DNA of 64,000 nucleotides from Lomentospora prolificans (taxonomy: Eukaryota; Ascomycota; Sordariomycetes; Microascales; Microascaceae), in NCBI GenBank assembly GCA_029532625.1, contig JARFXM010000001.1, forward strand, positions 496,001-560,000, given 5' to 3'. The notes beneath the pieces are model-generated. The model saw only the letters and a program-made list of their open reading frames with translations, did not search any database and was not told where the DNA came from. Of this stretch, positions 22,172 through 34,500 are shown in pieces (the stretch's first letter is position 1; every line of letters begins with the position of its first letter). The translations under genes and the position numbers were made by a program.

Positions 22172-24751
22172 GTTGAAGACGTCTCCCATGCCAGAGAACC
22201 ATGAAGCCCTTCCCATCGCAGCATGCAAACGAAGCTGGCTGCCGGAACCCCTGTCGACGGTCACCCATCCCCCCCCCAATCACGAAATTTCCCAGACCGC
22301 GCCGTTCCGCATCCCGTTGCGGCAACCCAAGATCCCATACTACACTAATAATACGTCCGTCTCGACGGAGAAAAAAAGTGGATCAAAGCTGGCCCTGCCT
22401 CTACCCTACCGATGTCGTGCCAGGATGGATGCCGCCAGTTCGTAGACTGACACGTCCGATCCCTGTCCACCATCAATGGGCCGCGAGAGTCGGCGATGGG
22501 CTTTATTATTCCCCGTCGAGGAGGGCGAGATCGGATCCGGGACTAAGTTGATACGAGGAAGTCCCGGTCCCTCATCCCGTAAGGTGGGCATGAGTACGGG
22601 TCGCCCAGATCATTTGAGGCATCAATCCCATCGCCCAACTCCACTTGTATATTAAGCACAGATGCGGGCTCAGAGATTCGTGTGGCCTTCCCCGGCCCAA
22701 CCTCCAGCTCCATCTCGGTCCATCACCAACAAGCAGATGCTTTTTTTCCCCACTCCATCTCCCAGCCCCTGCATCACGAGGAGCGGACAGGCTGCCATTG
22801 CTGTGCTGGCCAAGCTTGGACCCTTGCCGCCCTGGCATCGGTAGGCGGCCATCTTGGAAGTCGATTCTAGCTGGCATTTTAGCAACAAGGATTGGCGCCT
22901 GCGTCAAAACTGCGTGTGTTTCCATGCACTCTGGTTGTCATTGCATATTGGCGTTGACATACTGGTTCTAGTGTGCAGATTTCGGAATAGCCGACGCAAG
23001 CTTCAAAAGGACATTGGGAACCTCGCAATTCGAAGTCATATTTCAACCTATGGAGTCTGCTACACGAGAAATCGATTACTAAATCCCCGACTAAGCCGCA
23101 TCGCCAGCATGACCGCCAGGAGCTGCGCCGTGGCATTCATAGGAGGCATCGGCGAGATGCAAAACTATGAATCTTAAGCGAGGCGTTCTCACAGGTGTAC
23201 GGCTCTCGACGACGCTCCTCGGTCGCGTTCACGCGCCAACCCCAAGCTATCGCCATCGGACACGTCTTCGACGATGAGCTCGAGGGGTGTTTGCCAACAT
23301 CCGGTGGCGTAGATGTGCGTTGAGAGTTCAACCATCCTGATCCACAATTTGATGCATGCATGCCAACAGCGCAGCTTCGAAGAAGAAGGAGAAAAAGACA
23401 GCGCCACCAACATCCGACCCGACCTAGATAACGACCTCGAAACGTTAAAAAGACGTTGCGAAGAGGCAGATTAAGAAGTCGATTGTACGTTCCAGGATCC
23501 GGCCCGGCCTACAAGGAGGCAAGTCGCTCCCGTCAGCCACCCGAGGGATGTCATAAGCGCTGGTGGAACCACTGACTGGGCGTGGGATATCTCGGCCATT
23601 GGGTAGCGTCGGAGACCTCTCCCGCCTCCACTTCACAACGAGTGGCTGACGACCTGCAGCGGGCTATTGGTGATAAAACCACAATGGCTAAGCTCGAGCC
23701 AGTTTGTCACTGATGGGGAAGCATTTGCGAAGCCATCCTAGAAGAGGGAGGAAAAAAAAATTCTCGTCTTTTCAAGGAATAGAAGGTCCATATTATGTAC
23801 TTTTACCACGAGAGCTCAGGCGGCCAGTTGTGGCTGCCAAATGCCAATTAGGCGGTGAGACGACTCGAGCAATTAGATCAAACCACAACACACACACTTC
23901 CACGGGCCTGCGCCAGGCGGCATGCGAGGTTCCCGCCCTTTGAGACGAATGAGCGTGGTGGGATTTTGGGTTTCCCATTCTCCTCAGAGGACTGTGGCCC
24001 CTCTTAAGTTCCAAATAGGGCACGCGTGTGCCAACTGTGGAGCATCATCATGGACCAGCCCAAGGCGATCTCTTTCTGTGGTCGAGAGTGAGCTAAGATA
24101 AGTTATGCTCGGGGCCCCTCTGATCATCAACAGCAAGCCATTCATCACCCCTTGAGACGTTTCAACATGTTTGTCACGGAGATTCAGGACACGAGGTCCA
24201 GTAATTCTTGATGGTGGCGAGATGATGCCGCTTCCCTTGATTGTCCGCCCCTAATCCGGTCTAACGAAGGCGGCAGCTGAATGATCTTGGAGATCTGGGT
24301 GGTAGTTATGTATTTCTTAAACAGAAATTCTCGAAAGTAATATAAGAAAGTGCTTAAGAGGTACGGAAAGCTATCCCTGTTTGGTGGAGCGTTGCACTGG
24401 AGCTCCGATCTATCCAAAGTAGACGTCATTGGTTTTTTTCATCCATGTTTGAACGCATCGCCCATCGCCCTCTCGCTGGCTTTTAGCCTAGCCAGCTGAA
24501 CAGGCGTTCTCGGTCCTTTGCGTATGCCAATTGCAGTCTAGCTAGCTGCGAGATATCCTGCCACTATTCCCAGTTTAGAGGGACCAACCGAGCTGCAAAG
24601 GCATTTTCGCCAGAGCGTGAGCGGGGAGCTCCTGGATTTTCCTTGCCGTCCACTCCATCTCATGATCCAGTTGCGGTCGTAAACTTGATTTGACCAAGAG
24701 TAGATGCAGCAACTCGCAATTACCCCTTCTACTTCCCCTCCTTTGTAAAAC

Positions 24752-24801
24752 AAAAAAAAAAAAGAGAGAGAAAAGAAAAAGAAAAAGAAAAAGAAAAAGA
24801 G
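24752..24801 (+). repeat. Purine tract with (GAAAAA)n repeats
   Basis: An A/G-only tract of about 50 bases including four or more GAAAAA units. It ends roughly 115 bp before the start codon of the TRP channel gene, so it probably lies in that gene's promoter or 5' leader. Confidence 0.8.
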
Positions 24802-24914
24802 CTTCTCTTGAGGTTCAACCCTCAACCCTCTTTGTTTCCTCTTAATTGGTCGCAGAGAGGCATCGTCAAAGGAAGCCCGACCACAATAGGGGTGCCGTCA
24901 CAACTCGTTCCGAG

Positions 24915-27054
24915 ATGCCTTCACGCACCAGCCGAATGACGCTCGGGCGTCTCCTGGGCCTCTCGCGAAACGACGACCGCAACCATCGCGACTGGTTCGA
25001 AGACGCAGGTTCGCGTACGTATAGTTACCTTTTACCCAGGTACCCTAACATTGGCCATGTCTGGAGGCTAACGCGCGCATTGTAGTGCTTCCCCGGCATC
25101 ACGATCATCATCTAAACCCCGCGATCCCGCCCATCGAGGTCACGAAAGTCGCTCTCCGCCTCCGACACCTAATCGAAGAATGCGTCCCGTGCGAGCTCGA
25201 AGAGTCTCTCGTTACGCAGGCACATAGTCGCGTCATCACCAAGAAGGTTATCCTGGCAGCCAAGGAGGCCGGTGGCGACGAGTACCGCTCTTGCGTCGTC
25301 TTTGCCCTCCTCGTGTGCAGTAGATGGTTCAAGCGGCAGGCTAAACTGGAACTCTGGGACGCGGATTTGCATCATGTCAGGTCTACGGCGTGTGAAGTAA
25401 TTGCGAAAGCGATGTGAGTCTTTGGGAACCCCTACGCGGCCTTGCCCCATCTCCCTTTCTTGCCATACTAACCATTGGGGTCACTCACTCAGCATCGAAA
25501 CCGAGGAAGATATGGTTTATCTCCTCCACACTGTTCTTCTACACCGGTTTTCCATCATCGTCAACGGCAAGCCAACGCCTCCCGCGAACGCCATAGAAAA
25601 GGCCGTCGATCTACATGCGCTGCGCGTCATCTGTTCTTCCGGGTACCAGAAATGCCTCCACTATCTCTGGAGAGGATGGCTTGTTCAGGATGAGGATGAC
25701 CCTACCGTCTTTGTCGACTATCGCGGCCGCGACGATCAGCGATATGTTGTACACCTCGACCCGGACCGTCTACGTGCGCCGATATACCAGAATATCGCCC
25801 GACTGGTTTTCTCAATCGTCTACCTCGGCCTGTACACGATGGCCATCAATTCCGTGAATCCAAGAGGTGATTTCGACCCTGCCGAGGTCCTGCTCTACCT
25901 CTTCACCCTTGGCTTTATCTGCGACGAGATTACAAAGGTTTGGAAGGCCGGTTACAACATATTGAGCTTCTGGTCCGCGTTCAACAGCGTTCTCTACGCC
26001 GTCCTCTCCGCCTCCTTCGTATGCCGCATGATTTGCCTCTCGTATCCTGTCGACCACGACGCTCGGCATTACTACAACAGCCTGAGCTACAACTTCATGG
26101 CCTTTTCAGCGCCAATGTTCTGGACACGATTGCTCCTGTACCTCGACAGTTTCCGCTTCTTCGGTGCCATGTTGGTGGTTCTCAAAGTCATGATGAAGGA
26201 ATCCATCATCTTCTTCGCACTTCTTGCTGTCATGGTCATCGGTTTCCTGCAGGCGTTCGTCGGTCTCGACCTCGCCGAGGATTTACAAACGGATGAGATC
26301 TGGTTCATTATCCAGGCCATGGCCAACTCGGTGATGCAGAGCCCCGAGTTTGACGGGTTTGAGAAATTTGCGCCGCCCTTTGGAATCCTTCTCTATTACC
26401 TCTTCACCTTCATTGTCATGGTAAGTCAGCTTGAGCCTCAATTCTATCAGGGCCTGCCGACCTCCTAACTTTTTTTCCCTCCAGGTCATTCTACTCAACA
26501 TTCTCATTGCTCTGTACGGCTCCGCCTACAGCGACATCTATGAAAACGCCGACGACGAATACATGGCCCTCTTCGCCCAAAAGACTATGCAATTCGTCCG
26601 CGCGCCCGATGAAAACGTCTACATCGCCCCCTTCAACCTCGTCGAGATGTTAGTCATCATCCTCTTTTCCTGGTGGCTCCCCAAGGACAAGTACGAGTTC
26701 GTCAACGATGTCGTCATGGCCATCATCTACTCGCCTCTCCTCGTGGTAGCCGCCTACTTCGAGACCCGCAAGGCCGGTGAGATCCGCCGTAACCGCTTGC
26801 GCGGCGAGGACGACGACGATACCGTGGAGGAGTGGGAGCAGCTCGATGACCAGGTCGACTTTGAGGCGGAGGGGTGGACTAAGAGGTGCGAGGCTGTGAA
26901 GGCAAATGTGGAGGTTGATCCGGCGGTTATAGAGGTGAAGAAGTTGATGGATGAGGTGGCGGAGTTGAAGATGATGATTGCAGACTTGAAGAAGGGGGTT
27001 GATGGGATCAAGGAGAGGGATGGCGGGAAGGAGGAGAGTATTGCTAGCTCGTGA
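24915..27054 (+). CDS. Yvc1-type vacuolar TRP cation channel
   Basis: Four exons: 24915-25014, 25086-25413, 25493-26420 and 26485-27054. Introns are 71, 79 and 64 bp with donors GTACGT, GTGAGT and GTAAGT and CTAAC-type branch sites. The product is 641 residues. Yvc1/TRPY channels release Ca2+ from the vacuole in response to stretch, hyperosmotic shock and Ca2+. The N-terminal 240 residues are cytosolic. Six or so hydrophobic helices follow (for example LVFSIVYLGLYTMAI, then MLVVLKVMMKESIIFFALLA). The selectivity region between the last two helices has IQAMANSVMQSPEFDGF, and the final helix reads GILLYYLFTFIVMVILLNIL, split by intron 3. The cytosolic tail has the YSDIYENADDEYMALFA motif typical of fungal Yvc1, then an acidic GEDDDDTVEEWE stretch (a candidate Ca2+ sensor) and a coiled coil at the end. 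The start is the first ATG in exon 1. Confidence 0.9.
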
Positions 27055-29094
27055 GTGTGACGTTGGTTAGTGCCGTGGGAGAGGGCGTCGGAATTGCTCA
27101 AGGCGTCGGACAGCTTCGGCTTCAGTGACCACGGTGATTGTTTATGGCTGGTTTATGCGTAAGTTGGCGGCGTGGTATGTCACTCATATAATGTGAATCA
27201 GATTGGTACATAGGCATATAGTATATTTTACTCGAGCTAAGCTAGTCGCCAAGTGAATGCGGTTTGTGCATGTTTCCGGCGTCGAGGTCAAAGAACTCAA
27301 GGCCATCTCCATATTTGGGGAGATAACCCACCCTGTAATGGGGATATATAATAAATCCATGGAGGCTCTCAGGCTTCCATGTAGTGGTTGACCCAGAGCC
27401 GTTACATATGGTCTCACTCTGGCCTACTTATAGGGTTTAGATGTTTGATATCCTCTTCGATTTCCAAACATAGAATATTCCCGGATGTGTCGAGGATTGA
27501 AAGGCTGAGTTGATCGCAGAACTGCGCTCGATAACGCCTTCGGCCTGTAAGAGTTGGACTTCCCCATTCACCAGTAGCACAGTAAACCTTTCGCCCCTCA
27601 CTATGCCTCCAAACACAACTTCACGAACGTGAAAGCTCTCACCATGAGTCTGTTGAGGTCCATAGATGCCTACAATAGTGACCTCGGGTATGTCCGCATT
27701 ATACGTCTCTCGATCACCTTGAAGCGAAGCGAGCTGGAGGCTTCGCGGTTGACTTGGAGTCCATGTCCGAAGATCTGATGAGGTAGCCAGGAGTTAGGTG
27801 CTTGAGGTGCTAGTGGGAGGGAAAGGAATTCAACGAGGACTGACCCAAGAGAGGGCGATTTCATTCCTGTTTAGAGCGAGCTAGAGGCCGTGCTCATCCG
27901 TCGCTCCATCTCGAGTTTGGAGGCCAAGGCCGAGGATACCTCAATGATGCTGGACGTGTCCGCCCTTTTGGAACATCTCCAGACGATTTGGAGGTATATT
28001 CATCACTCGCTACTATATTGCGCCCAAGCAGTACTCATGAGGTGCGGCTATAAAATGAAAATTTATCTAGATGAGACGTTCTGAGTCTCCAACGAAGCTT
28101 CGAAAGTTGTCCCATCAATTCCAAAATGGGAACTTCAAGACAGCTGGAGCCTGGCTCTTTCAAATTTTAACCTGGCAAGACACGCCAAGCTCCATCCTGT
28201 CTTGTAGGCAGGCTGCTGTGTAACCACAGTTGCACATGATGCCACAAATCGACGAGCTCGCAGCACGAATCAGCGCTTATACCGGCCAGGCTGGCGGCTA
28301 CGGCGATGGTCAAAACGCCCAACCAGACCCTCCGAAACAACCACTGAACTAGAGATCGGCCGAAGGAAATAGAGGCAGGATCCGGGAGAGAGGCCACATG
28401 GAGAGTGTATTACTTGATCGGCCTGCTCCCCGAATACTACCTAGCTCCCAGAAACCTGGGAAACCACAATGATGGAGAAATAGTACCTAACCGAAACAGG
28501 GGTCCCTGGACCCGACGGACCGCAGGCGCCATCTCAGACGTCATTACCAATTAGCGTGGACTTGGAGACCGCCATGCCGATATCTTGAAGTCTTCATTCG
28601 TGGGATGACTGGTAGCGAGTATCATACATGCTGAACGTAGATGCAAGCCAACATTCGTTTTAGGCATTCGGTAGTCGCAACTCTTGTCAAGTAGAATCCC
28701 GGGCGGCTAGGCCGCACTATCGTTCCGTCCCTATCGCCGGAAAACTGAGACATCTAGGCAGATAGAAGCTCCCAAGTTCAAGCTTCCCGTGTCTTTCCAG
28801 CATTTCTCTGTATGGTTCAGCTCAAGCCTTACTGCTATTAATGGAAGGTGGTGTGGAGGGAAAGCGCAGCCAGTGAGTTGGTCCATGTTGGTGCAGCCGT
28901 GGATACGCTTCCTATGTGCCTCCAAAAACTACCAATACCGTTCAGTCTTATTCATGAAGCATCCAGCTGAATCCATGAATGTGTTTAAGCAGATGTCTTC
29001 TCTTATATTTACCCGTCTCCTCCTAGAGAGAAAACAATGACAGACATTTGGACAGAACTTGACTCTCTCGCTTCAGCAACCAGTGCAAGCAAGG
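27055..29094. other. Intergenic region
   Basis: No supported gene apart from the uncertain minus-strand open frame at 27437-27793 listed separately. The right part should include the promoter of the four-TM protein gene. Confidence 0.45.
27437..27793 (-). other. Possible orphan exon or gene remnant (118 open codons, no ATG)
   Basis: On the minus strand a frame runs open from 27793 to a stop at 27439-27437. It has no initiating ATG but protein-like composition, for example ADIPEVTIVGIYGPQQTHG and then FGGIVRGERFTVLLVNGEV. A CTAAC followed by ACCTCATCAG just upstream (around 27775-27797) could be a branch site and acceptor, which would make this a 3' exon. No upstream exon joins in phase with a good donor. 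The family is not recognised. It may be a real spliced gene, a fragment or chance. Confidence 0.25.
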
Positions 29095-30183
29095 ATGACC
29101 CAATTTTCTCGGGCCGCCGCCGTTTTAAGCTATATAGCTATACTCTCTGCCATCATAATCTATGGTCAGTGTATAGAGTTTTTCATTTCTATATGGCCTT
29201 CGAGCTCACCTCTTTGCCGACTAGGCTTGGTGGTCCTGGGCGGTGCTGCGCATAGCTCGTCCGAGTTCTTCAAAAACATGTTCTTGGTTGAACTGTACTT
29301 GAGGAGGAATAAGACCAATAATGTCGCTATTCGACTTGGATATCTCGGTATGTTAATTTCACCCGGGAGAATATTCTTTCCTTGGACTTGTCTAAAATCA
29401 TGTCCTCAACTAGGTGCCTGTCTATCTCACCCTTTGGCCCGAGTCAGCGAAACAGTTGAGACTGGGAATATGGGGCAAGAATTCCATTGTATTCGCGACT
29501 TCGATCCGCTTCAATGGTCCCCAGAGGAACTTGCGGTCCGTTTCTTGCGCGGCATGAATTCAAGAATAACTCCAACACGGGAATATAATACGACGATCGT
29601 CTCGTTGATCGACAGCGCTGGCAAACTTAGAACCCAAGCATTTCTCCCCAATGAAGCCAAGGCGACATTTGCCTTGACAATACTGTGCCCTATTCTCTTC
29701 ATCTTCCCGCTATTCTTCAACTTCACTTTGCGAGCCAAGCTCCACAAGCTGCTTCTTGTCTTGGCGTCATTCTCTCTCATCTTCACCCTCATCCTCGCTT
29801 CCGCGGTTAATTTGGTGACGGAAAAGGCCTGGAAGAGTCTTCCCCGTGGTATCATTGCAAGCGATATCCTATCTAGTCCAGGAAAACAGATCTTGATATT
29901 CCAACAATGCGGATTAGTCCTCGTGGCTACATTCGCCTTGCTCGCCAGCATCGCGCTCTACCTACGGCTCAGAGGGGAACAGCCCAAGTTCTTCTGGGTG
30001 CGCTCACCGAGGTCCACGGAGGCGAACGTACATTCGGAGCCGAGATACAACTACCAGAACCTTAGCAACGATCAGAGTCATTGGACCTATCAAATTCACA
30101 ACATTGGCAACTTGCGAAGCCATCCCAACCAACCCAACCAACACAGTTGCCATGTATCAGCGCATGGCTCGGTACATCCATGA
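29095..30183 (+). CDS. Four-TM Fig1/Sur7 (claudin-like) membrane protein
   Basis: The ATG at 29095 begins a protein with a first hydrophobic helix (VLSYIAILSAIIIYG), an external loop, and three C-terminal helices (TFALTILCPILFIFPLFF, LLLVLASFSLIFTLILASA, LVLVATFALLASIALYL), then a hydrophilic Asn/His-rich tail. Removing an intron at 29348-29413 (GTATGT donor) joins RLGYLG to ACLSH. The resulting GYLGACL ... FHC pattern resembles the GYxGxC ... WxC loop of Fig1, a regulator of Ca2+ uptake and membrane fusion in mating; Sur7/PalI proteins share the topology. The spliced length is about 340 residues. A second possible intron (29165-29224) is also a multiple of three without stops, so the exact N-terminus is uncertain. 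The family assignment is tentative; that it is a four-helix membrane protein is well supported. Confidence 0.6.
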   Translation: MTQFSRAAAVLSYIAILSAIIIYGQCIEFFISIWPSSSPLCRLGLVVLGGAAHSSSEFFKNMFLVELYLRRNKTNNVAIRLGYLGMLISPGRIFFPWTCLKSCPQLGACLSHPLARVSETVETGNMGQEFHCIRDFDPLQWSPEELAVRFLRGMNSRITPTREYNTTIVSLIDSAGKLRTQAFLPNEAKATFALTILCPILFIFPLFFNFTLRAKLHKLLLVLASFSLIFTLILASAVNLVTEKAWKSLPRGIIASDILSSPGKQILIFQQCGLVLVATFALLASIALYLRLRGEQPKFFWVRSPRSTEANVHSEPRYNYQNLSNDQSHWTYQIHNIGNLRSHPNQPNQHSCHVSAHGSVHP

Positions 30184-30768
30184 TACAGGCGTGAGTTGGA
30201 CAGAGACGCAGCACCGTTTTAGAAGAGTTTCTGATTCGAATCTCATTTTTAAATGTTCCGAAAGGGAGGAAGTTTTTCGCGTTGTTGTGTTTGACAATTA
30301 GCACGATCAGTAGTGTCTTGGTCGTGTCTTGGGCAATGATTTCATGATGTCCTTCGATTTTCATTTCCTGTTTGTTTTTTGTCTCTTCCTTCCGATTACT
30401 ACTATTCTCGACACCTTGTACTTTACGGCGATGGTCGAACTTTGGAATGTCATTTCTTCTTTGTTAGGTTAACCACGGATGTTGCTGGCAACAAGATGGG
30501 TGTAAATTTTGGGAAGCAAAGAACATCGCGAATCTATTGGTCCTAAGCTCCGATATCCACGGAATATACCTGCCCAAAAATTGTTCATGAGTTCATGACC
30601 TATCTATGCCCCACGTCCATGTACCGCATTCACCGAATGTGGAAACCGGTGTTTTCCTGTCCCAAAATCTCCAAAGTTATTAAGCATTACCCGTCCGTTG
30701 TTCCCAATACCAAGCCATTGTACTGTTAGCCAAGGCCGGTGAATATATTTCATCGTAAGAGTTGTTTT
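30184..30768. other. Region between convergent genes
   Basis: 3' flanks of the four-TM gene (+) and the secreted protein gene (-). No further gene was seen. Confidence 0.5.
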
Positions 30769-31453
30769 TTAAGCAATGGCTGAGATCTCAGTAACGTTGA
30801 CCCTTACGGTCGAACCGGCACAATCATCTTCCTCGGAAGCGTCGTTCTCGGCGGTCACTCCCTCACCGGCACACGACAGATCAGCAACCCCGGATCCAAC
30901 AGCGGTAAAGTAGGTTCTAGTAACTCGGTTAGTGCGATGCTCCATCATGACCCAATGACCCACAGAGATTTGGGAAAAGAAGAATAAGAAATAAGAAATA
31001 AACGTACGGCCAGACGGGGTCATCGTGGCAGATCCACCTTTGGGTCAAAGTAACGTTGCCGGAGGTAGCGTCGAAGCCAAACGTAGCCATGCCGCCCTCA
31101 AAGGTATTCGGGTCATCCCCGGTGACCTCCTCGCAGTCGAACACCACGGTGCCGTTGAACTTTGTGGCGCTCCGAGCGGAGCAAACAGTCTGGTGTTGAA
31201 TGACCGAGTTGAGAATGGTGAAGGACACGGTAGTGCGGGAGACGGAAGGATCCTCGGCGGTTGGGGCAAGCGGCTCGTAGACGAAGTCAGCGAGGTCCCA
31301 GCTCTGGAAGTTCATCGACCGCTGGGAGCAGGTGGGCTCGGTTGAGGGCTCTGGGATGGCTGCGGGCCTTGTCGTGGAGGGGGTGGCTTCTTGCGGCGCC
31401 GGGAGGGCGAGCGCGGGTGTGAGGAGAAGGATGGAGGTGAGAATGGCCTTCAT
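30769..31453 (-). CDS. Small secreted protein, probably AA1-like (Alt a 1 fold)
   Basis: Two exons: 31453-31008 and 30916-30769, with a 91 bp intron (donor GTACGT, acceptor TAG), giving 197 residues. Residues 1-17 (MKAILTSILLLTPALAL) are a clear signal peptide, followed by a Pro/Thr/Ser-rich linker. The mature domain has six cysteines. Its beta-strand-like segments (VSFTILNSVI, then VCSARSATKFNGTVVFDC, then NVTLTQRWIC, then VRVNVTEISAIA) follow the pattern of fungal AA1-like secreted proteins; this assignment rests on pattern memory. Without the intron the protein would run into an unrelated hydrophobic tail, and splicing restores the cysteine-bearing end. A TATA-like element lies about 75-85 bp upstream. 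The role is likely extracellular and possibly effector-like; no enzyme motif is visible. Confidence 0.75.
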
Positions 31454-31527
31454 TTTTGCGGTTAAAGTTGGTTTTTGTTGTGTTGTTGGAGGAAAACCGG
31501 GTTCAGGTTGCGGGATGGTTGTGCGCG

Positions 31528-31536
31528 TAATATATC
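31528..31536 (-). promoter_or_regulatory. TATA-like element of the small secreted protein gene
   Basis: Minus-strand GATATATTA lies 75-83 bp upstream of the ATG at 31453, a plausible core promoter position. Confidence 0.4.
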
Positions 31537-34500
31537 AACCACAGAAGCAAGTCAGATTGGTGTCAGGACGTTTGTCGTAGCTTCACGAAACTAAAACCCA
31601 GACAAGGGATCTTGGCTCTTTAAGATCTTCAAACGAAGGAAAATGATTAGTAGATCCTAGAAGGAATGTAGAACCAGGATCAAATGGGGAGAGAACGGCT
31701 CGTATTTGTAGGTCCATCCTCGCTTGTTGGCTTGGGTTGGGTTCCATCGCAATTCCATACACCAATGCATGTAGCATAGGATACCGACACCCTCATCCCA
31801 GAGGATCAGCCAACTCTTGCCCCGGGCGCGTAAGATTAGGGTGCGCAGTACTGGCAAGCTGGTGATTTACAGCCAGGCCCCGTTTCTGGTAAATTCGCTG
31901 GCTCGTTTCCGTCAGCCAGTCAATTTACAGTGTAGCACTTTCTCGTAGAGGCAATCTAGAGAGCTGATCAGTGGATACAAGGCCCAACCACCAATGGAGC
32001 CATCAATGCAGTTTTCACGCCCGGGATCGAGCCAACCTCTGAGGACCGACGTCATAAAACAGCTTCATGCTAGGCTAACGGCGCCATCGGGTCGATCCAA
32101 AGAACCCGCTTTCCTGTACGAAGTATTATTTTCAGATGGAAAAAAACAAGTGCGACTCAGGACAGCTCAATGCAGTAGAAAGGCGACTTCCAGCTGACCA
32201 GCTGGGCTCTCGCCGTGATGTAAAGGCCAACCTGATGAGAAAATGAATTTCCGGAGATCAGCCTCGCTTAATCCACACATCCACATGCCTCGAGCCTTGA
32301 CTGGCTCCCTTTCACCCCTTTAACCTGGTCCCTGCTCTCTCCCCGTCGGGCATGGCGATGCGTCCCCCGCAGCGATTGGTGGTACTACTTCCTCCCATAT
32401 CACACAGGTCCAGGCACGAGTCTCGTGCAACACCTAACCTCCATTCCATCCCTCACCCTTCGAATCAGCTGGCTAATTTTGGATGCCTCAGGGAGCATAT
32501 TAACCCCCTGGGGACGCGCAGGCCGTATTCGTTGAGTTCCAGAGCGCCGAAAAGGAAGGATACTAGGTTTGCTCAGAGCGTTGTTACTCGGGCATCGTAT
32601 AAGCATGCTGCTGCTATTCCTGTGCTTTGATTTAATATTGCACTTCTCGTTTAGGCTCGGATGCCATCGCTTTACCGCTTCTTGTGTCTCGCCTCTTCCC
32701 GCCTCGTGACTTCGGTGATTACATCCCTGGTTCAACGACAGTCCGTACATACACGAAGGACATTCCACATTTGGCTGATACGCGCGACGTATGAATTGCC
32801 GCTGAATAGGTAATTCCTAACTCCGGGAAACGACATACAAGCTGATTATGCCGAACAGACCCCGAAAAGAAATTGAATTTTTTTTTAAGGATCTTGCCTC
32901 CCCGTCAAAACTAGTTTACGAAGTAGTCGTGTATTACCTGCGAATTTTACGTTTGCGCGTTTAGACGGAGCATAGCTTCCTGTCTCAGTGGAAGGATTCG
33001 GGAACAAAACATGTATGATGAGGATCTTCTCAAGGTTTCGCTACAACAGGTCATCGAGGATCGACGGGGCGAAATAATAGCTGGGCAGGGGCCCGTTTTT
33101 CGCTAGCTCTCTGTCGACCATCCACTCGAGAGGCGTGGTTTTTGCGCACGACTCGGCCATGTGCGGTTAAAAAAGAAAAGAAACTCGGCTCTGCCAGGCT
33201 GGTGACGTTGGCCTTGTTGGCAGCTCTGGTCTCATCGAGACTAGTCTGTGATTGATTAGCGGCGCCATTAACGCAGTATAAACGCCGTGGGACTTCGTGC
33301 GTGTGCCATGACCTGGAGATCTGTAAGTAGCCCATCGTTTCAAATCAATACGAGATCCTCAAAAGACCGAGTTAGGGTGAATGAGGCACATCATTAAGGC
33401 ACAGGCGTTGAGACGTGGGGAATCCTGGCCAGGGCTGAATGGCAGGCCTTGTGGCTACGCCACTTCCCTGTAAATAGCCCCACATATATCCACGATCATC
33501 CGGCAGCCCGATGTCAGGTTCGAACCCCAAATACCCTCGTTGCGTTTCTAAAACAGCTTCAAGGTACCTCTTTCCAAGAAAAAAAGAAGATTCTGTTGGC
33601 GTTTCACGAACTAATCCGGTTTCTTTCTTCGACAGACGGCAGTCCTCGACTTCAGGCCCCTGCCTCCGAAGCTAAATGCGACGACTAAGAAAATGGCCTG
33701 ACCGGAGTCATCGGCTTGGCTGCCACAGATAGAGGTAGTGACCGGCGCAACCTATATTTTCCATAGAAAACCGCGAGCGATACTCTCACCGACGATCGTG
33801 AGCCGACAGAACGATATCCACACTTGTACCTTCTAGAGTGAGACAGTCCAGGGGCCCAGCTGGGCGCCACCCAGTCCGTTGTGCGACGTCATGATAGGCA
33901 TAAACGCAACCTATCTATCCTGATGGTTTATCTAATAGCAGTCCAGAATGATCTGAACCTGGCCTTCGTGGTTTCGAAAACGTTCAACGTGGCTGTGGTG
34001 TAGGCTTGGATTCGTTTTGACAGATCGCTGAACGCGAAGTGAGATTACGGTTGCCTCGCCTGAGGACGCTGCTCACATTTTCTAGACATTTCCCGACGAA
34101 GCCATCAGAAGAAAGCCCATGACAGATTATGAAGCCCAATAGTACCGCTCCTCCCAGCAGCATCGAAGTCATCTTAGTGTGTCGTCAAGTATGCTTTTCT
34201 GGGTGGTCACCCATGTCACGACCTTGGGCTGCCAGCTTCTCGTCGCGAGCTTTCATCCGGTGCGAAGGCTGTTCTCCTATCCCTGGCCCGGCCAAGTGTA
34301 TGGTAAGCTACTGATCGGTGGCTTTCCTGTGTCATGCACCTCCCCTCGTCGTACCTGAATTAAGCCAGAAGCACTTGATAGCTACGCCTCGTGACTACGA
34401 CTGAGATTTCTACGATTCCGCTGAAATCGAGCTCAGGAGCCCTCGTACGGCCTGTTGCATGGTTGTCACACAAGGCACGGTGGTGAGTAGGATCCCAACC

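Larger units (their letters stand above)
18277..24914. other. 6.6 kb gene-poor region
   Basis: Only short, compositionally unconvincing open frames occur on both strands, and no splice-consistent chain of exons was found. It holds simple repeats (a GGCT run at 20087-20106, a 59-base T tract at 22112-22170, and a purine tract at 24752-24801). The right end must contain the Yvc1-type channel promoter. A lineage-specific small gene or non-coding transcript cannot be excluded. Confidence 0.45.

Noticed and set aside
33515..33527. GGTTCGAACCC resembling a tRNA B box
   Set aside because: No matching A box at the right distance and no cloverleaf could be folded around it.
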